Of a stretch of 64,000 bases of DNA, positions 28,349-39,037 are shown piece after piece. A program made the position numbers and the translations under genes. The notes beneath the pieces were generated by a model, which did not search any database, was not told where the DNA came from, and saw only the letters and a list, made by a program, of their open reading frames with translations. Within the stretch, counting starts at the first letter, position 1. Each line of letters opens with the position of its first letter. Location of the stretch: assembly GCF_002836745.1 (NCBI RefSeq), contig NZ_PJAR01000039.1, positions 62,001 to 126,000 on the forward strand. The letters run 5' to 3'. This DNA comes from Glaciecola sp. 33A. GTDB taxonomy: Bacteria; Pseudomonadota; Gammaproteobacteria; Enterobacterales; Alteromonadaceae.

Positions 28349-28987
28349 ATTTTTCTCCTACTGACCTATTTTTTAAATAACAATAATCTGATATCGATCT
28401 AAATTTATGCATTTTGCGTTTAGAACCGCTGAGTATAGAAAATACTCAAGTAAAAATAAACAGCGTTGACATTAACGTGCTCGACGATTTTAAGGTTCCC
28501 AAGCGAAATTGCGCTCGTTATTGGTGCAATTAGTATATTGCAGTGCATTTCACCCAATATATACATAATTTAAATCTGTATTTTAGTACGCAATTAATTG
28601 ATTTACATATAAAAAATGCAAAACAAAAAGTTGGCAAACATAATGCTTTGACTTCTATGTGTGTGCGCGTAGTTTACGCATATTTGTAACTTCAAACAGT
28701 ATCTTTACTTTAAATTAATAACGTAACAACACAAATCGAGGCTTATTAGTAATGACATTATGTACTTGCTTTGAATTGATGAGTAACAGAGCAGCTATAC
28801 AATTCCAAATCGTTCAGTTGCTACATTGAGACCACTTAAAAACAAGCGTTTGGTTAAGACCAACAAGCAACAAAAACTTATTTGGCTACCGCGAACACTA
28901 TTACTTGGTTATATAATTCGTCAAGACTATTTTCTTGGCACTACGACGGCTTTTTAGCTTATTACCTGAATAAATAGAGAAAAATAT
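28349..28987. other. Divergent promoter region, 639 bases
   Basis: AT-rich, no frame of note. It must contain the promoters of both the amidohydrolase and the TonB-dependent receptor. I see no repeat or operator clear enough to call. Confidence 0.5.
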
Positions 28988-31702
28988 ATGATAATAATGT
29001 CCCACAAAAATTATAAGCTTAAGAAAAAGAATGAAATTGCGATCGCGATTTCAGTTGCATTGATGGCTACACTGCCAATTCAAGCATCGGCACAAGAAGA
29101 AAGTACCGTCGAGAAAGTGATTGTAACAGGAACTAGGATGATGGACCGTTCGGCGGCTGATTCACCTGTCCCTGTAGATATAATAAGTGGCGATGAATTG
29201 CGTATAAACTCTTCTTCTGATATTCAAGATATGTTGCGTACGGCAGTCCCTTCTTTCGACATTAACACCCAACCAATAAGTGACGCAGCAACGATTGTAA
29301 GACCAGCAAACCTGCGTGGACTTTCTCCGGATAACGTCTTAGTGTTAGTGAACGGAAAACGTCGTCACAGAGGTTCTATAATTTCGTTTCTTGGTGGTGG
29401 TATTTCTGATGGAGCTCAAGGGGTCGATATATCTGCAATCCCATCAATGGCAATAAAACAGGTTGAAGTGTTGCGAGATGGTGCATCTTCGCAGTATGGT
29501 TCAGACGCTATCGCAGGTGTCATTAACTTTATCTTGAAAGATAATTCAGAAGGCTTTGAAGTTTCAGCACGCTATGGATCTACTTATGAGGGTGACGGTA
29601 ATAACTATACGATATCCGCAAACGCGGGATTACCACTCGGTGATAGTGGTTTTGTAAACTTGACCGCCGAAATAAAGGATGTTGAAGGTACAATAAGATC
29701 GGTTGTGCGAGACGATGTTGCCGGTATGATTTCTGCTGGTTATACACCTGCTTTTGATTTTCAAACAATTAACAATTACACAGGCGATGTCCCACAATAC
29801 TGGGGCCAACCGGATGTAGAGGGTGACGTAAAGTTGTTTATCAACTCGGCATTCGAAATTAGTGAAGCGGCAGAAATTTACATGTTTGGTAACTACGGTG
29901 AGAGAGAAGTCACCGGTGGTTTCTTTTACCGTAACCCCGTCACTGATGGAAGTCAGCGAGGAGGCGTTTACCGAGGTCCAAGAGTCGATCCATTAACTGG
30001 CCTTGCTGACCCTGATGGAGTTCACTCTGTATTAGTGGGTGACCTTGATGGTCTTGGTGTTGGTGGTTCGTGTATTGCAGGTATCCCTATTGGTGGCGAT
30101 GGCAATGTATTCCCTGATCCAAATTTTCTTGCACAGGTGGCTGCTGACGATAACTGTTTCTCATTTATTAACACTATTCCAGGTGGATTTGTGCCTAGGT
30201 TCGGTGGTAATAACGAAGATATGGCTATTGCTGTCGGTATTCGTGGCGAACTTAAGATAGGCACCGGTTTATTTTATGACGCGAGTGCTCAGCGCGGTTC
30301 GAACAGAACCGATTTCTTCATTCGAAATACCATTAATGCGTCTCTTGGTCCTGCCACGCCTAGAGATTTCGTGCCCGGTGGTCAGGAACAAACTGAAACC
30401 CAGTTTAAGCTAGACTTCGTTTATCGTATCGATGCTGGTCTCGAATCGGACGTAAACATCGCTTTTGGTACAGAGTATAGAGAAGAAGAGTTTGACCTGT
30501 TTGCTGGTGACGAAGCCTCTTACGCACTTGGTCCATTAGCTAGTCAGGGATTTTCATCAAGCTCGAATGGCTTCGGTGGTTTTCCAGCAGATACATCTGC
30601 ATCTCAAGACAGTACTGCCTTTTATATTGATGTTGAAGCTGACATTACCGAAAAGGTAACCCTTGCAGTTGCTCTCAGAGCTGAAGATTTTAGTGAATTT
30701 GGAAATACTACAGATTATAAAATTGCCGGTATTTACCATTTTAGTGATGACTTTAGAATTCGTGGAGCCATTTCTTCTGGATTCCACGCTCCTACAGCGG
30801 GTCAAGCCAATATAACAAATGTAACGACGCAGAACGTTCAGGGCGTACTTGTCGATCAAGGGACTTTGCCGCTCTCTTCGGCGGCGGGGCAGTTAGCTTC
30901 TAACTTTATAGAAAGTTTAGGAAATGGCCGACCAGAACTTGGAACAGAGGATGCTAAAAACTTTGCAATTGGTGTCGGCTTTAACCTCGCAGGTTCTACA
31001 TGGACGGTTGATTACTACAATATTGAGTTAACCGACCGAGTTGCTCTTGGTGCTAATGTAGACTTTCTTGAAGCACTCACATTTGCGGCTCCATCAGGAT
31101 CTAACTTCACAACAGTATCCGAAGCGCTGACAAGCTTAGATGCGCAAGGTATTATCGATCGTCAGCAATTTGTTGGGCTAGATGATCTATCACAATTTAG
31201 GTTTTTCTCTAACAGCTTTGGCACGACAACGACAGGCATAGATGTTGTTGGTAATATCTCGTTTGATTTGTGGGGTGGTGATTCTAGGGTCACCGTTGCG
31301 GCCAACTATAACAAGACCGAAGTAGATAGTGTTGGAACCGTCAATCCTATCGGTGCTGGGCGAGTTGCAGCAATTGAGGATTTACTACCTAATACGCGAG
31401 CTAACGTATCGTGGTCGCACACCGAAGGGAATATCAGAACATTATTACGCGCAAATTATTATGGCGGATGGGATGATACTGGAAATGGTGTAAATGGAAT
31501 TGGTGCACAAGTGCTAATTGATGCGCAAGTTGCCTATCAATTCAGCGAACAGCTGGAATTTGTGCTCGGGGCAGATAATCTTCTTGATGCCTACCCTGAA
31601 AAGAATCCGAGTGCCGGGGGTTCGGGGCAGTTGTATTCAGAGTCAAGTCCATTTGGTTTTAATGGCGGCTCTTGGTACTTACAAGCTCGATTCACCTACT
31701 AA
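28988..31702 (+). CDS. TonB-dependent outer-membrane receptor
   Basis: A 904-residue receptor. The signal peptide ends near ASAQ; a TonB-box-like EKVIVTGTRM follows at about residue 40. The plug domain (VPVDIISGDEL, NLRGLSPDNVLVLVNGKRRH, IKQVEVLRDGASSQYGSDAIAGVINFIL) occupies about 55-185. The rest is a 22-strand barrel ending in an aromatic residue (WYLQARFTY). The plug subtype with NGKRRH and DGASSQYGSDAIAGV is common in marine Alteromonadales receptors for organic substrates rather than siderophores. Partner: the divergent amidohydrolase. ATG 28997 is an alternative start. Confidence 0.9.
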   Translation: MIIMSHKNYKLKKKNEIAIAISVALMATLPIQASAQEESTVEKVIVTGTRMMDRSAADSPVPVDIISGDELRINSSSDIQDMLRTAVPSFDINTQPISDAATIVRPANLRGLSPDNVLVLVNGKRRHRGSIISFLGGGISDGAQGVDISAIPSMAIKQVEVLRDGASSQYGSDAIAGVINFILKDNSEGFEVSARYGSTYEGDGNNYTISANAGLPLGDSGFVNLTAEIKDVEGTIRSVVRDDVAGMISAGYTPAFDFQTINNYTGDVPQYWGQPDVEGDVKLFINSAFEISEAAEIYMFGNYGEREVTGGFFYRNPVTDGSQRGGVYRGPRVDPLTGLADPDGVHSVLVGDLDGLGVGGSCIAGIPIGGDGNVFPDPNFLAQVAADDNCFSFINTIPGGFVPRFGGNNEDMAIAVGIRGELKIGTGLFYDASAQRGSNRTDFFIRNTINASLGPATPRDFVPGGQEQTETQFKLDFVYRIDAGLESDVNIAFGTEYREEEFDLFAGDEASYALGPLASQGFSSSSNGFGGFPADTSASQDSTAFYIDVEADITEKVTLAVALRAEDFSEFGNTTDYKIAGIYHFSDDFRIRGAISSGFHAPTAGQANITNVTTQNVQGVLVDQGTLPLSSAAGQLASNFIESLGNGRPELGTEDAKNFAIGVGFNLAGSTWTVDYYNIELTDRVALGANVDFLEALTFAAPSGSNFTTVSEALTSLDAQGIIDRQQFVGLDDLSQFRFFSNSFGTTTTGIDVVGNISFDLWGGDSRVTVAANYNKTEVDSVGTVNPIGAGRVAAIEDLLPNTRANVSWSHTEGNIRTLLRANYYGGWDDTGNGVNGIGAQVLIDAQVAYQFSEQLEFVLGADNLLDAYPEKNPSAGGSGQLYSESSPFGFNGGSWYLQARFTY

Positions 31703-31727
31703 GTAGTCCAGTTATCTTGTTATAAAG

Positions 31728-31755
31728 CCACTCGCATAAGAACGAGTGGTTTTTT
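31728..31755 (+). terminator. Rho-independent terminator of the TonB-dependent receptor gene
   Basis: CCACTCG stem (31728-31734), eight-base loop, CGAGTGG (31743-31749), then six T. It lies 25 bases after the receptor stop. Confidence 0.85.
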
Positions 31756-31967
31756 AATTAACACGATAGTACTTTGCATGGTAATTGGTTTATTGGATGA
31801 CACCGATGCTGCATGTTATACGGTGAAGGAATTGGACGTAAACGCACTTCTATATCATAGTGATGAATATTTAACTCAACGATACGCTGAAATCCATTGG
31901 ACTAGACGCATTCAGTAGACACTAACCGAAGACCGATTCTGTTTTTATTCGCTGAGTATAGAGTCAT

Positions 31968-32432
31968 TTATTCTCTTTTTTCTGCTGCGATGTGTTTTAC
32001 TTTTATATAGTCGCTATGAGATATATAGAGCAAATCAGCGATTTTTCGAATCATTGCTTCTTCGTATTTATCCAAATTATCATCAACAAATGCCACCTTC
32101 CACATCAAACTCAACAAGTTTACTTTTTGCTCGTATTCATAATTATCGTTGATCATGGATGTAAATGGATGCATCGACGTTGTGTCTTTGCTTGCTTGAT
32201 GACTGCGCTCAAATAACTCATCCAGCTTTTCATCTGACAACTCAAATAGTGACTGTAGCAGCTGTTTTATCTTGTCTTTCTCAAGGTTTGACTGTTCGAA
32301 ATCAGCACCAGACACTTCCATCAACAGCAAAGCACAAGCCTGTTCTAGACTGTATTTCTGTTCGGCATCAGTGTTTTTTGCAGCATTAAAGGCGAGTTCG
32401 TTTTGAAAGAATTCTTTTAGTTTATTTAGCAT
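31968..32432 (-). CDS. TerB-like (COG4103) acidic helical protein
   Basis: A 154-residue cytoplasmic protein, entirely alpha-helical in pattern. It has SLEQACALLLMEVSGADFEQSNLEK and VNLLSLMWKVAFVDDNLDKYEEAMIRKIADLL. The latter (V.F.D..ld..E...i..ia.ll) is the TerB/tellurite-resistance-like fold signature with acidic metal-binding positions. Stand-alone members occur widely in gammaproteobacteria without a known role; no ter operon is present here, so tellurite resistance should not be assumed. Confidence 0.75.
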   Translation of the reverse strand: MLNKLKEFFQNELAFNAAKNTDAEQKYSLEQACALLLMEVSGADFEQSNLEKDKIKQLLQSLFELSDEKLDELFERSHQASKDTTSMHPFTSMINDNYEYEQKVNLLSLMWKVAFVDDNLDKYEEAMIRKIADLLYISHSDYIKVKHIAAEKRE

Positions 32433-32630
32433 GCCATATCCTTTAAGAGTAGTTTAAAAGTAGTCAAAAATGTCGAACTTACTATTTCTTGAATGCACTG
32501 AAGCTGAAACGGCAGTGTATATCTGCACATTCATTCCAAGTGAGTAACTGTATATGAAAATATAAGCCAATTGGGTTTTTAGAATGATATGTTAATAGAT
32601 TAATTAACAGACTAGCCCCGAAAAAACAAC

Positions 32631-32667
32631 AAAAAAGCCGGCAACATTACACAATGCCAGCCAGCTT
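32631..32667 (-). terminator. Rho-independent terminator of mdh
   Basis: On the minus strand AAGCTGGC ... GCCGGCTT (one G-T pair), with a secondary inner stem, followed by TTTT. It lies 32 bases after the mdh stop. Confidence 0.7.
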
Positions 32668-32698
32668 ATTATATGTTAACTCATGTTTACAGCAGCAT

Positions 32699-33637
32699 TT
32701 AACCGTTAACGAAATCAACACCCATTTTGATATCACCACGCAAGCCTTCTAGCATTGTGTTTTTAGCATTTTCTTCGAAATCGCTTAAATCACCGTAGGG
32801 TAAAATCTCTTCAACACCATTTATGCCTAAACGCAATGGGTGAGCGAAGAATGCAGCGTCATGAGAACCATCTACTTGCACATAAGCGTATTCAACGACC
32901 GCTTCACCTTGCATTGCAGCAACTAGCGACAAACAGAAACGTGCAGCAGCTTGGCCCATAGACAAGGTAGCAGAACCGCCGCCAGCCTTAGCTTCAACAA
33001 CTTCAGTACCGGCATTTTGAATACGCGCAGTTAAACTTGCTACTTCCTCATCAGTGAAGCTTACGCCGTCAACTTGTGAAAGAAGTGGAAGAATAGTTGT
33101 ACCTGAGTGACCACCAATAACAGGAACATGAATTTCAGTTGTTTTCAAACCCTTAAGGTTTGCAATGAATGTTTCTGAGCGGATAACATCTAATGTAGTT
33201 ACACCAAACAATTTGTTTTTGTCGTAAACGCCTTTTGCTTTAAGGACTTCAGCAGCAATAGCGACCGTCGTATTAACCGGGTTAGTAATAACGCCGATAC
33301 ACGCTTTTGGACAATTATCAGCAACTGCTTCGATAAGATTTTTAACAATACCAGCATTAATGTTGAACAAATCAGAACGGTCCATACCTGGCTTTCTGGG
33401 GACGCCAGCAGGTATTAAAACAATATCACAACCAGTCAATGCTTCAGCTAAGCCATCTTTACCATGGCCAGAAACAGCGACATCAGTTGGGATGTGGCTC
33501 AAATCAACAGCAACACCAGGAACAACAGGTGAAACGTCATATAATGCTAGCTCAGAGCCAGCAGGTAATTGTGTTTTCAATAACAATGATAATGCTTGAC
33601 CGATACCACCAGCGGCGCCTAATACAGCTACCTTCAT
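32699..33637 (-). CDS. mdh: Malate dehydrogenase (NAD)
   Basis: TCA-cycle enzyme interconverting malate and oxaloacetate. 312 residues, same as E. coli Mdh. Seen are the Rossmann motif [12 protein letters not shown], the substrate loop [27 protein letters not shown] and the catalytic histidine in [14 protein letters not shown]. It is transcribed divergently from argR, the same arrangement as in Enterobacteria, and has its own terminator. Confidence 0.98.
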   Translation of the reverse strand: MKVAVLGAAGGIGQALSLLLKTQLPAGSELALYDVSPVVPGVAVDLSHIPTDVAVSGHGKDGLAEALTGCDIVLIPAGVPRKPGMDRSDLFNINAGIVKNLIEAVADNCPKACIGVITNPVNTTVAIAAEVLKAKGVYDKNKLFGVTTLDVIRSETFIANLKGLKTTEIHVPVIGGHSGTTILPLLSQVDGVSFTDEEVASLTARIQNAGTEVVEAKAGGGSATLSMGQAAARFCLSLVAAMQGEAVVEYAYVQVDGSHDAAFFAHPLRLGINGVEEILPYGDLSDFEENAKNTMLEGLRGDIKMGVDFVNG

Positions 33638-33858
33638 AAAATTCTCCTGTTAATAAAAGCGTTTATTTGCGGGCGTCACAATAATCTATATACGTTAAGA
33701 TCTCAATCACCCTATGGTCTTATCCTCTTTTTTACGCTTAAGTTCACAATAAATTAACAAACCTTACAATTCCTCAACATCTTTTAGCCACATTCGTTTG
33801 CGAAAAGGGTGCTGCTGATGCAAAATACGCCAACATTAAACACAAGGCTTTACAGAAT

Positions 33859-34323
33859 ATGTCATCAAGCAAACAAGACGCCCTAGTAAAATCATTTAAA
33901 GAGCTGTTAAAAACCGAAAGTTACGGTTCTCAGGGTGAAATTGTCAATGCGTTAAAAGAGGCGGGGTTTGATAATATAAGCCAATCGAAAGTGTCTCGTA
34001 TGCTAAGTAAGTTTGGCGCAGTGCGAACTCGAAATGCGCGCGGTGACATGGTTTACTGCTTACCACCTGAACTGGGTATGCCTACGGCTAAAAGCCCGCT
34101 TAAACAACTTGTGTTAGATATCGTTCACAACAACGTAATGGTGATTATTCGCACGAGCCCAGGTGCTGCGCAACTGATTGCCAGGTTACTGGATTCATTG
34201 AGCCATACCGATGGTGTTCTTGGTACTATCGCTGGTGATGACACTATCTTCATCGCACCCGCTGATATCACCCAAATAGAAGACCTTCGCCAGCGCGTTG
34301 AGGACCTATTTGAGAGTGTCTAA
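33859..34323 (+). CDS. argR: Arginine repressor
   Basis: A 154-residue hexameric repressor that binds ARG boxes with L-arginine as corepressor. The N-terminal winged helix has [15 protein letters not shown] and [14 protein letters not shown] (recognition helix). The C-terminal oligomerisation/arginine domain has [22 protein letters not shown] and [11 protein letters not shown] (arginine-binding aspartates). Its 3' end overlaps the convergent rsmI gene by 18 bases, and its terminator lies inside rsmI. Confidence 0.97.
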   Translation: MSSSKQDALVKSFKELLKTESYGSQGEIVNALKEAGFDNISQSKVSRMLSKFGAVRTRNARGDMVYCLPPELGMPTAKSPLKQLVLDIVHNNVMVIIRTSPGAAQLIARLLDSLSHTDGVLGTIAGDDTIFIAPADITQIEDLRQRVEDLFESV

Positions 34324-35157
34324 GCCTATCGCATAAAGTGCGTTTTTCTTAAGACCATAGTGCGCGGCCGTCAGTGCGGCTGCTTTTTTTAGCGGTAGTT
34401 CTTTGGCTAACAGAGCCAATAACGATAATGCTTCTTGCGATGCACCTTCCGATTGCAGGTTATTAGGACAATAAATCATCAGTACAAATTCACCTTTTTG
34501 ATGAACTGGGTCCGCGTCCAACCACGCTAGAACTTCTGCTGCACTTCCCTGCCTATACGTTTCGAAGGTTTTACTTATTTCTTTGGCTAATACAATCTCA
34601 TGGTCGTCTTGTAAGCTTTCATTGCAAGCTGCCATAGTATCGCGAATACGTCTAGGCGCTTCATAAAATACGGTTGTGCACCCAGAATTAGTAAGTGATT
34701 CGAGAACATTGGCTTTCGCTTGTTGCTTCACTGGCAAAAAACCATGAAAGGTAAATTTATCAGTTGGTAAGCCAGATGCGCTCAGTGCGGTAGTTAGGGC
34801 ACACGGACCAGGCAAAGCAATAATAGGTATTCCCTTTTCTCTACAATCTCGAACAAAAATAAAACCAGGATCGCTGATCAAAGGAGTACCTGCATCAGAG
34901 ACTAATGCAATATTTTTACCTTCAATAAGTTTAGAGGTTAATTGATACGAGCGAGCAGCTTCATTATGGTCATGCATTGAAATAGTCGAGGTGCCAATAG
35001 AATAGTGAGATAACAGGCGTGAAGTGTGCCGAGTATCCTCTGCCGCGATTAAATCAACCTCTTTTAAGACATCAAGAGCACGAGGGCTAATATCAGACAA
35101 ATTGCCTATGGGCGTAGGAACAATATAAAGCGTTCCTGATGTGTTCGTAATCTGCAT
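34306..35157 (-). CDS. rsmI: 16S rRNA (cytidine1402-2'-O)-methyltransferase
   Basis: SAM-dependent methyltransferase of the tetrapyrrole-methylase fold; modifies C1402 in the 16S decoding centre. Seen are [50 protein letters not shown] and [27 protein letters not shown], and [11 protein letters not shown] 35157 gives 283 residues, the usual size; the frame runs ten codons further to 35187. It is divergent from lpoA, the conserved E. coli arrangement (yraL-yraM). Confidence 0.96.
   Translation of the reverse strand: MQITNTSGTLYIVPTPIGNLSDISPRALDVLKEVDLIAAEDTRHTSRLLSHYSIGTSTISMHDHNEAARSYQLTSKLIEGKNIALVSDAGTPLISDPGFIFVRDCREKGIPIIALPGPCALTTALSASGLPTDKFTFHGFLPVKQQAKANVLESLTNSGCTTVFYEAPRRIRDTMAACNESLQDDHEIVLAKEISKTFETYRQGSAAEVLAWLDADPVHQKGEFVLMIYCPNNLQSEGASQEALSLLALLAKELPLKKAAALTAAHYGLKKNALYAIGLDTLK
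34364..34390 (+). terminator. argR terminator inside the rsmI coding region
   Basis: GCGGCCG, loop TCAGTG, CGGCTGC (one G-T pair), then seven T (34384-34390). It is correctly oriented for argR, 40 bases beyond its stop, and read antisense through the last codons of rsmI. Confidence 0.8.
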
Positions 35158-35321
35158 TTTTATTTTTTCCCAATGTTGTCTGTACACTGCTAATATTACA
35201 CTAAATCAAACAGTAGCTTATACACATTCTACATCTACTTTAGGACAGAATATGTCAAAGTAGATAGATATTTGCCTGAGCTTAAGTAAACTATCAACAT
35301 CCTAGTCATTTGAGAGCGCTT

Positions 35322-37277
35322 GTGAACGTATTTTCCAATTTACGCACCTATTTAATTGTGGCATTCATTTTATTGTGTTTGGCAAGTTGTGCCAGTCAAA
35401 CAAAAATAGCAAGTCAAAAGCCTGTTGAAAAAGAAACGAAGGCGTCTAGAGACGTTATTTTAAACAGTGCAGAAACCGCATTACAAGAAGCTGAAATTGA
35501 ATGGCAGAAAAACAACGATATTAATCAACGAAACAACCTACTGTTGGCTGCGGCTCAACACTTTCAAACAGGTAGGGAGTGTCGTCGTACGGATATTATT
35601 ATTGCGAATATCGAACCTTTCTTAGAAGATCCATTGCAGCAGCAGTATTCATTATTATTGAAGGCAGAGTGCGCACTTATTCAACATTATGCATCGGGCT
35701 TGTCCGCCGAGCTGGTGAAAACGCCGATCGATGCGATGATCTCATGGCTGACACCGATTACTGAAAATCAATTTTTGGCGCGTAAAGAAGTTGTTATTGC
35801 ACATTTGGCAGCACTGCATGAGCGCTGGGATTTAGCCGCTAATGTACTAAGTCAACAATTGAATGCAGATAGCCCGTTAAATCAGTCGGCAGAGCATATA
35901 TTGTGGCAATGGTTTTTAAAAGCATCGAAATCTACACAAAATACATTGAGTGACAACAGCTCATTTATGCGCCCGTATTTAGCACTAGCTAAGATCTTAG
36001 AAGATGAAGATTTAACCGACTCAAGCAGACAGCAAGCAATAGTTTTTTGGCGAAAACAGCACCCAACACACCCTCTTTCTGCTGACTTGCCAGATGGAGT
36101 AAAAGGATATCTTGCACAATCATTAAACGACGTTCGCGATATAGCGGTTTTACTGCCATTGAGTGGCCGCGTGCAGGTCCAAGGTGATGCCATTAAGCAA
36201 GGTATTATGACTGCATACTTTGCAAAGCTAGAGAACATTAATACAAACAATCCAGGACAAGCCATTCCAAATATTAGATTTTTGGATACAGGCTCAGACA
36301 ACGAGTCTTTCCTCAGCCCCCAGATTACGTCCGAGGGTCTGATGCAGTATGACATCGTTATTGGCCCGTTATTGCGTGAGCATGTGAGCTTAGTCAAAGA
36401 CTTCAATTTACCTGATTCGATGCTTGTATACTTAAATCGCTTGTCAACAGAGGGACCAATGACGGGTCCAGCAAACAATACGAGCGATACATCAGCTAAA
36501 GTATACTTTGCATTAGCCCCAGAAGATGAAGCTACGCAGCTGGCTAATTTGATGAAGAAACAAGGGATAAGAACACCGATTATTATTAGCAATGGTTCGT
36601 CGCTTAGTCGTCGAATGATAGACACATTCAATCAGCAGTGGATAGCTCTGAATGGACTGGACCAAATAAAGGTACCTAAAATAGTTACCTTTTCAGACAA
36701 TAAAGGATTGCGTATTGGCATTACGGCGGCGCTTGATGTGCTTCAAAGCCAAAGACGCATCGGTCAGATGACAAGTTTAACAGCAGAAATCGTGCATAGC
36801 GTTACTCGCAATAGGCGAGATGTAGATGCTTTTGCAGTTTTCGCTTTACCGCAACAAGTTGAATTGTTAAACCCAATTATAGAAGCTAGTATTAGCTTAT
36901 TTACAGAGCGAACTATTCCGGTATTCGCTACCTCTTACAGCTATCAACATCAACTTAATAACAATAGTATTCGAGATTTACGCAATCTGGTCTTTGTTGA
37001 TATGCCATTTCTTATGCCAGCGCAAAGAGAAAGCGCCCTTGCGCATCAGGTAGATGATATTTGGAACAACCCACCCAGTTCATTTTTACGCTTGTTTGCA
37101 TTTGGCTACGACGCTTTCCAGTTTTCTGAAAAAATGCAACAACTGGCTTATTTTAGTCATACCGATTTAAAAGGCTTGTCTGGTAAGTTGACCGTCAACA
37201 ATCAGCGTCAAGTTACTCGCAGCTTGCCAAGTGCGGTTATTCAAAATAACTCAATAACCCAAACAGACGGCTTTTAA
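35322..37277 (+). CDS. lpoA: Outer-membrane lipoprotein activator of penicillin-binding protein 1A
   Basis: Lipoprotein with signal ending LCLASC (Cys about 23). The N-terminal TPR-like helical domain spans about 40-260 (NSAETALQEAEIEWQK, NNLLLAAAQHF). The C-terminal periplasmic-binding-protein-like domain begins at DIAVLLPLSGRVQVQGDAIKQG and runs to the end. It reaches from the outer membrane to stimulate PBP1A peptidoglycan synthesis. I choose GTG 35322 because GAGAG lies five bases upstream; TTG 35310 is in frame. First gene of lpoA-yraN-diaA-dolP. Confidence 0.94.
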   Translation: MNVFSNLRTYLIVAFILLCLASCASQTKIASQKPVEKETKASRDVILNSAETALQEAEIEWQKNNDINQRNNLLLAAAQHFQTGRECRRTDIIIANIEPFLEDPLQQQYSLLLKAECALIQHYASGLSAELVKTPIDAMISWLTPITENQFLARKEVVIAHLAALHERWDLAANVLSQQLNADSPLNQSAEHILWQWFLKASKSTQNTLSDNSSFMRPYLALAKILEDEDLTDSSRQQAIVFWRKQHPTHPLSADLPDGVKGYLAQSLNDVRDIAVLLPLSGRVQVQGDAIKQGIMTAYFAKLENINTNNPGQAIPNIRFLDTGSDNESFLSPQITSEGLMQYDIVIGPLLREHVSLVKDFNLPDSMLVYLNRLSTEGPMTGPANNTSDTSAKVYFALAPEDEATQLANLMKKQGIRTPIIISNGSSLSRRMIDTFNQQWIALNGLDQIKVPKIVTFSDNKGLRIGITAALDVLQSQRRIGQMTSLTAEIVHSVTRNRRDVDAFAVFALPQQVELLNPIIEASISLFTERTIPVFATSYSYQHQLNNNSIRDLRNLVFVDMPFLMPAQRESALAHQVDDIWNNPPSSFLRLFAFGYDAFQFSEKMQQLAYFSHTDLKGLSGKLTVNNQRQVTRSLPSAVIQNNSITQTDGF

Positions 37278-37299
37278 TAGTTTGCTATCTTATCAATAC

Positions 37300-37638
37300 A
37301 TGGCCAGCTTAATAGGCCATGAGGCCGAGCAAGTGGCAAAACAATATTTACTCGACCATTCACTTGTATTTGTGGAACAAAACTATAAAGCAAAGGTCGG
37401 AGAGATAGATTTGATAATGTTAGACCAGCAACAGTTAGTTTTTGTTGAGGTAAAGTTTAGGTCAACAGACAGTCATGGTTGCGCAGCCGAGCAGTTTACC
37501 TTCAAGAAGCGCAAACGGCTAGAAAGGACGATTAATTATTATTTGTTACAAAAGAAACTGAATACCCACCACACTAATTTACGAATAGATGTTGTCGCCA
37601 TAGACGGTGAACAGGTAAACTGGATTAAGAACGTATAA
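37300..37638 (+). CDS. yraN: UPF0102 (YraN) nuclease-fold protein
   Basis: A 112-residue protein with the Holliday-junction-resolvase-like fold of UPF0102: GHEAEQVAKQYLLDH, NYKAKVGEIDLIMLD, and VFVEVKFRS. The E-x-D...E-x-K pattern (GEIDLI..FVEVK) is the metal-dependent nuclease motif. The cellular role is unknown. ATG 37300 begins the conserved region; TTG 37282 would add six residues right after the lpoA stop. It keeps its conserved place between lpoA and diaA. Confidence 0.9.
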   Translation: MASLIGHEAEQVAKQYLLDHSLVFVEQNYKAKVGEIDLIMLDQQQLVFVEVKFRSTDSHGCAAEQFTFKKRKRLERTINYYLLQKKLNTHHTNLRIDVVAIDGEQVNWIKNV

Positions 37639-37693
37639 TTAGTTAATAACAATCAGAGAATTCATAGTACGGACACTACTTAAGGGGCATTAA

Positions 37694-38287
<594 letters not shown>

Positions 38288-38299
38288 AGAGAAGGGCTT

Positions 38300-38884
38300 A
38301 TGTTTAGCAAAGGAAAAACCGCCACGATAGTAATTATCTTCGTAGCGTGTATGCAAACTGGTTGTGCACTTGTGACTGTAGGCACTGTCGGTGCGGCCGC
38401 TACCGTATCAGCCAATGATAGACGCACTGTTGGCACACAAATAGATGACAAAACAACACAAAGCAGAGTCAGAAGTGCAATCAATGACATTCCGTTAATT
38501 AAGGATGAAGCCGCGGTGAGTGTTGATGTTTACAACGGTCAGGTTTTGCTGACAGGACAAGCACCATTACAAGGAATAATTGTCGACCTTGAAAAGATGG
38601 CGAGTGCAGTGCAAAACGTAATCAAGGTGCATAACCAAGTTAGGCTAGGTAGCCCTATTCCGGCCACATCAACCATGAATGACCTATGGTTGGCCTCTAA
38701 AATCAAAACCATTATGCTTGCGGATGAAAAAATCCCTTTGTTTAAGCTTGTTCTTGTGGTGGAAGACAGCGAAGTATTTATTATGGGCTTGCTCACTAAG
38801 GCAGAAGCAGCGGCGGCGGTCAACGCAGCTCGAAATGTTGACGGGGTTTCTAAGGTGATAAGAGTAATGGAACTCATCCCGTAG
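38300..38884 (+). CDS. dolP: Dual-BON-domain outer-membrane lipoprotein
   Basis: A 194-residue lipoprotein (formerly YraP). The lipobox is MQTGC (Cys about 22), followed by GTVGAAATVSANDRRTVGTQIDD, the family's conserved linker. Two BON domains follow, at about 50-115 (VYNGQVLLTGQAPLQ) and 125-190 (VEDSEVFIMGLLTKAEAAAAV). In E. coli it supports outer-membrane integrity and the BAM complex at the division site. It lies 12 bases after diaA and is the operon's last gene. Confidence 0.94.
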   Translation: MFSKGKTATIVIIFVACMQTGCALVTVGTVGAAATVSANDRRTVGTQIDDKTTQSRVRSAINDIPLIKDEAAVSVDVYNGQVLLTGQAPLQGIIVDLEKMASAVQNVIKVHNQVRLGSPIPATSTMNDLWLASKIKTIMLADEKIPLFKLVLVVEDSEVFIMGLLTKAEAAAAVNAARNVDGVSKVIRVMELIP

Positions 38885-39037
38885 ATGTCGTGATGCATAG
38901 TAGCTGAACACAGGTTTACATTGCATAAATAGCGCATTTTGCAGAATGCATCTGTGTCCTTTTTTCTGAACGGCTAAACCGACAATCGTAGGCGTCACTG
39001 CAGTCGCGCTGAATTAAAAGAGGTTATTGGTAGGGAT

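Noticed and set aside
31778-31918. 46-codon frame after the TonB-dependent receptor terminator
   Set aside because: No ribosome binding site and no recognisable domain; probably chance or an unidentifiable relic.
31968-32432. Tellurite resistance function for the TerB-like protein
   Set aside because: No other ter genes are present and stand-alone TerB-like proteins are common without such a role.
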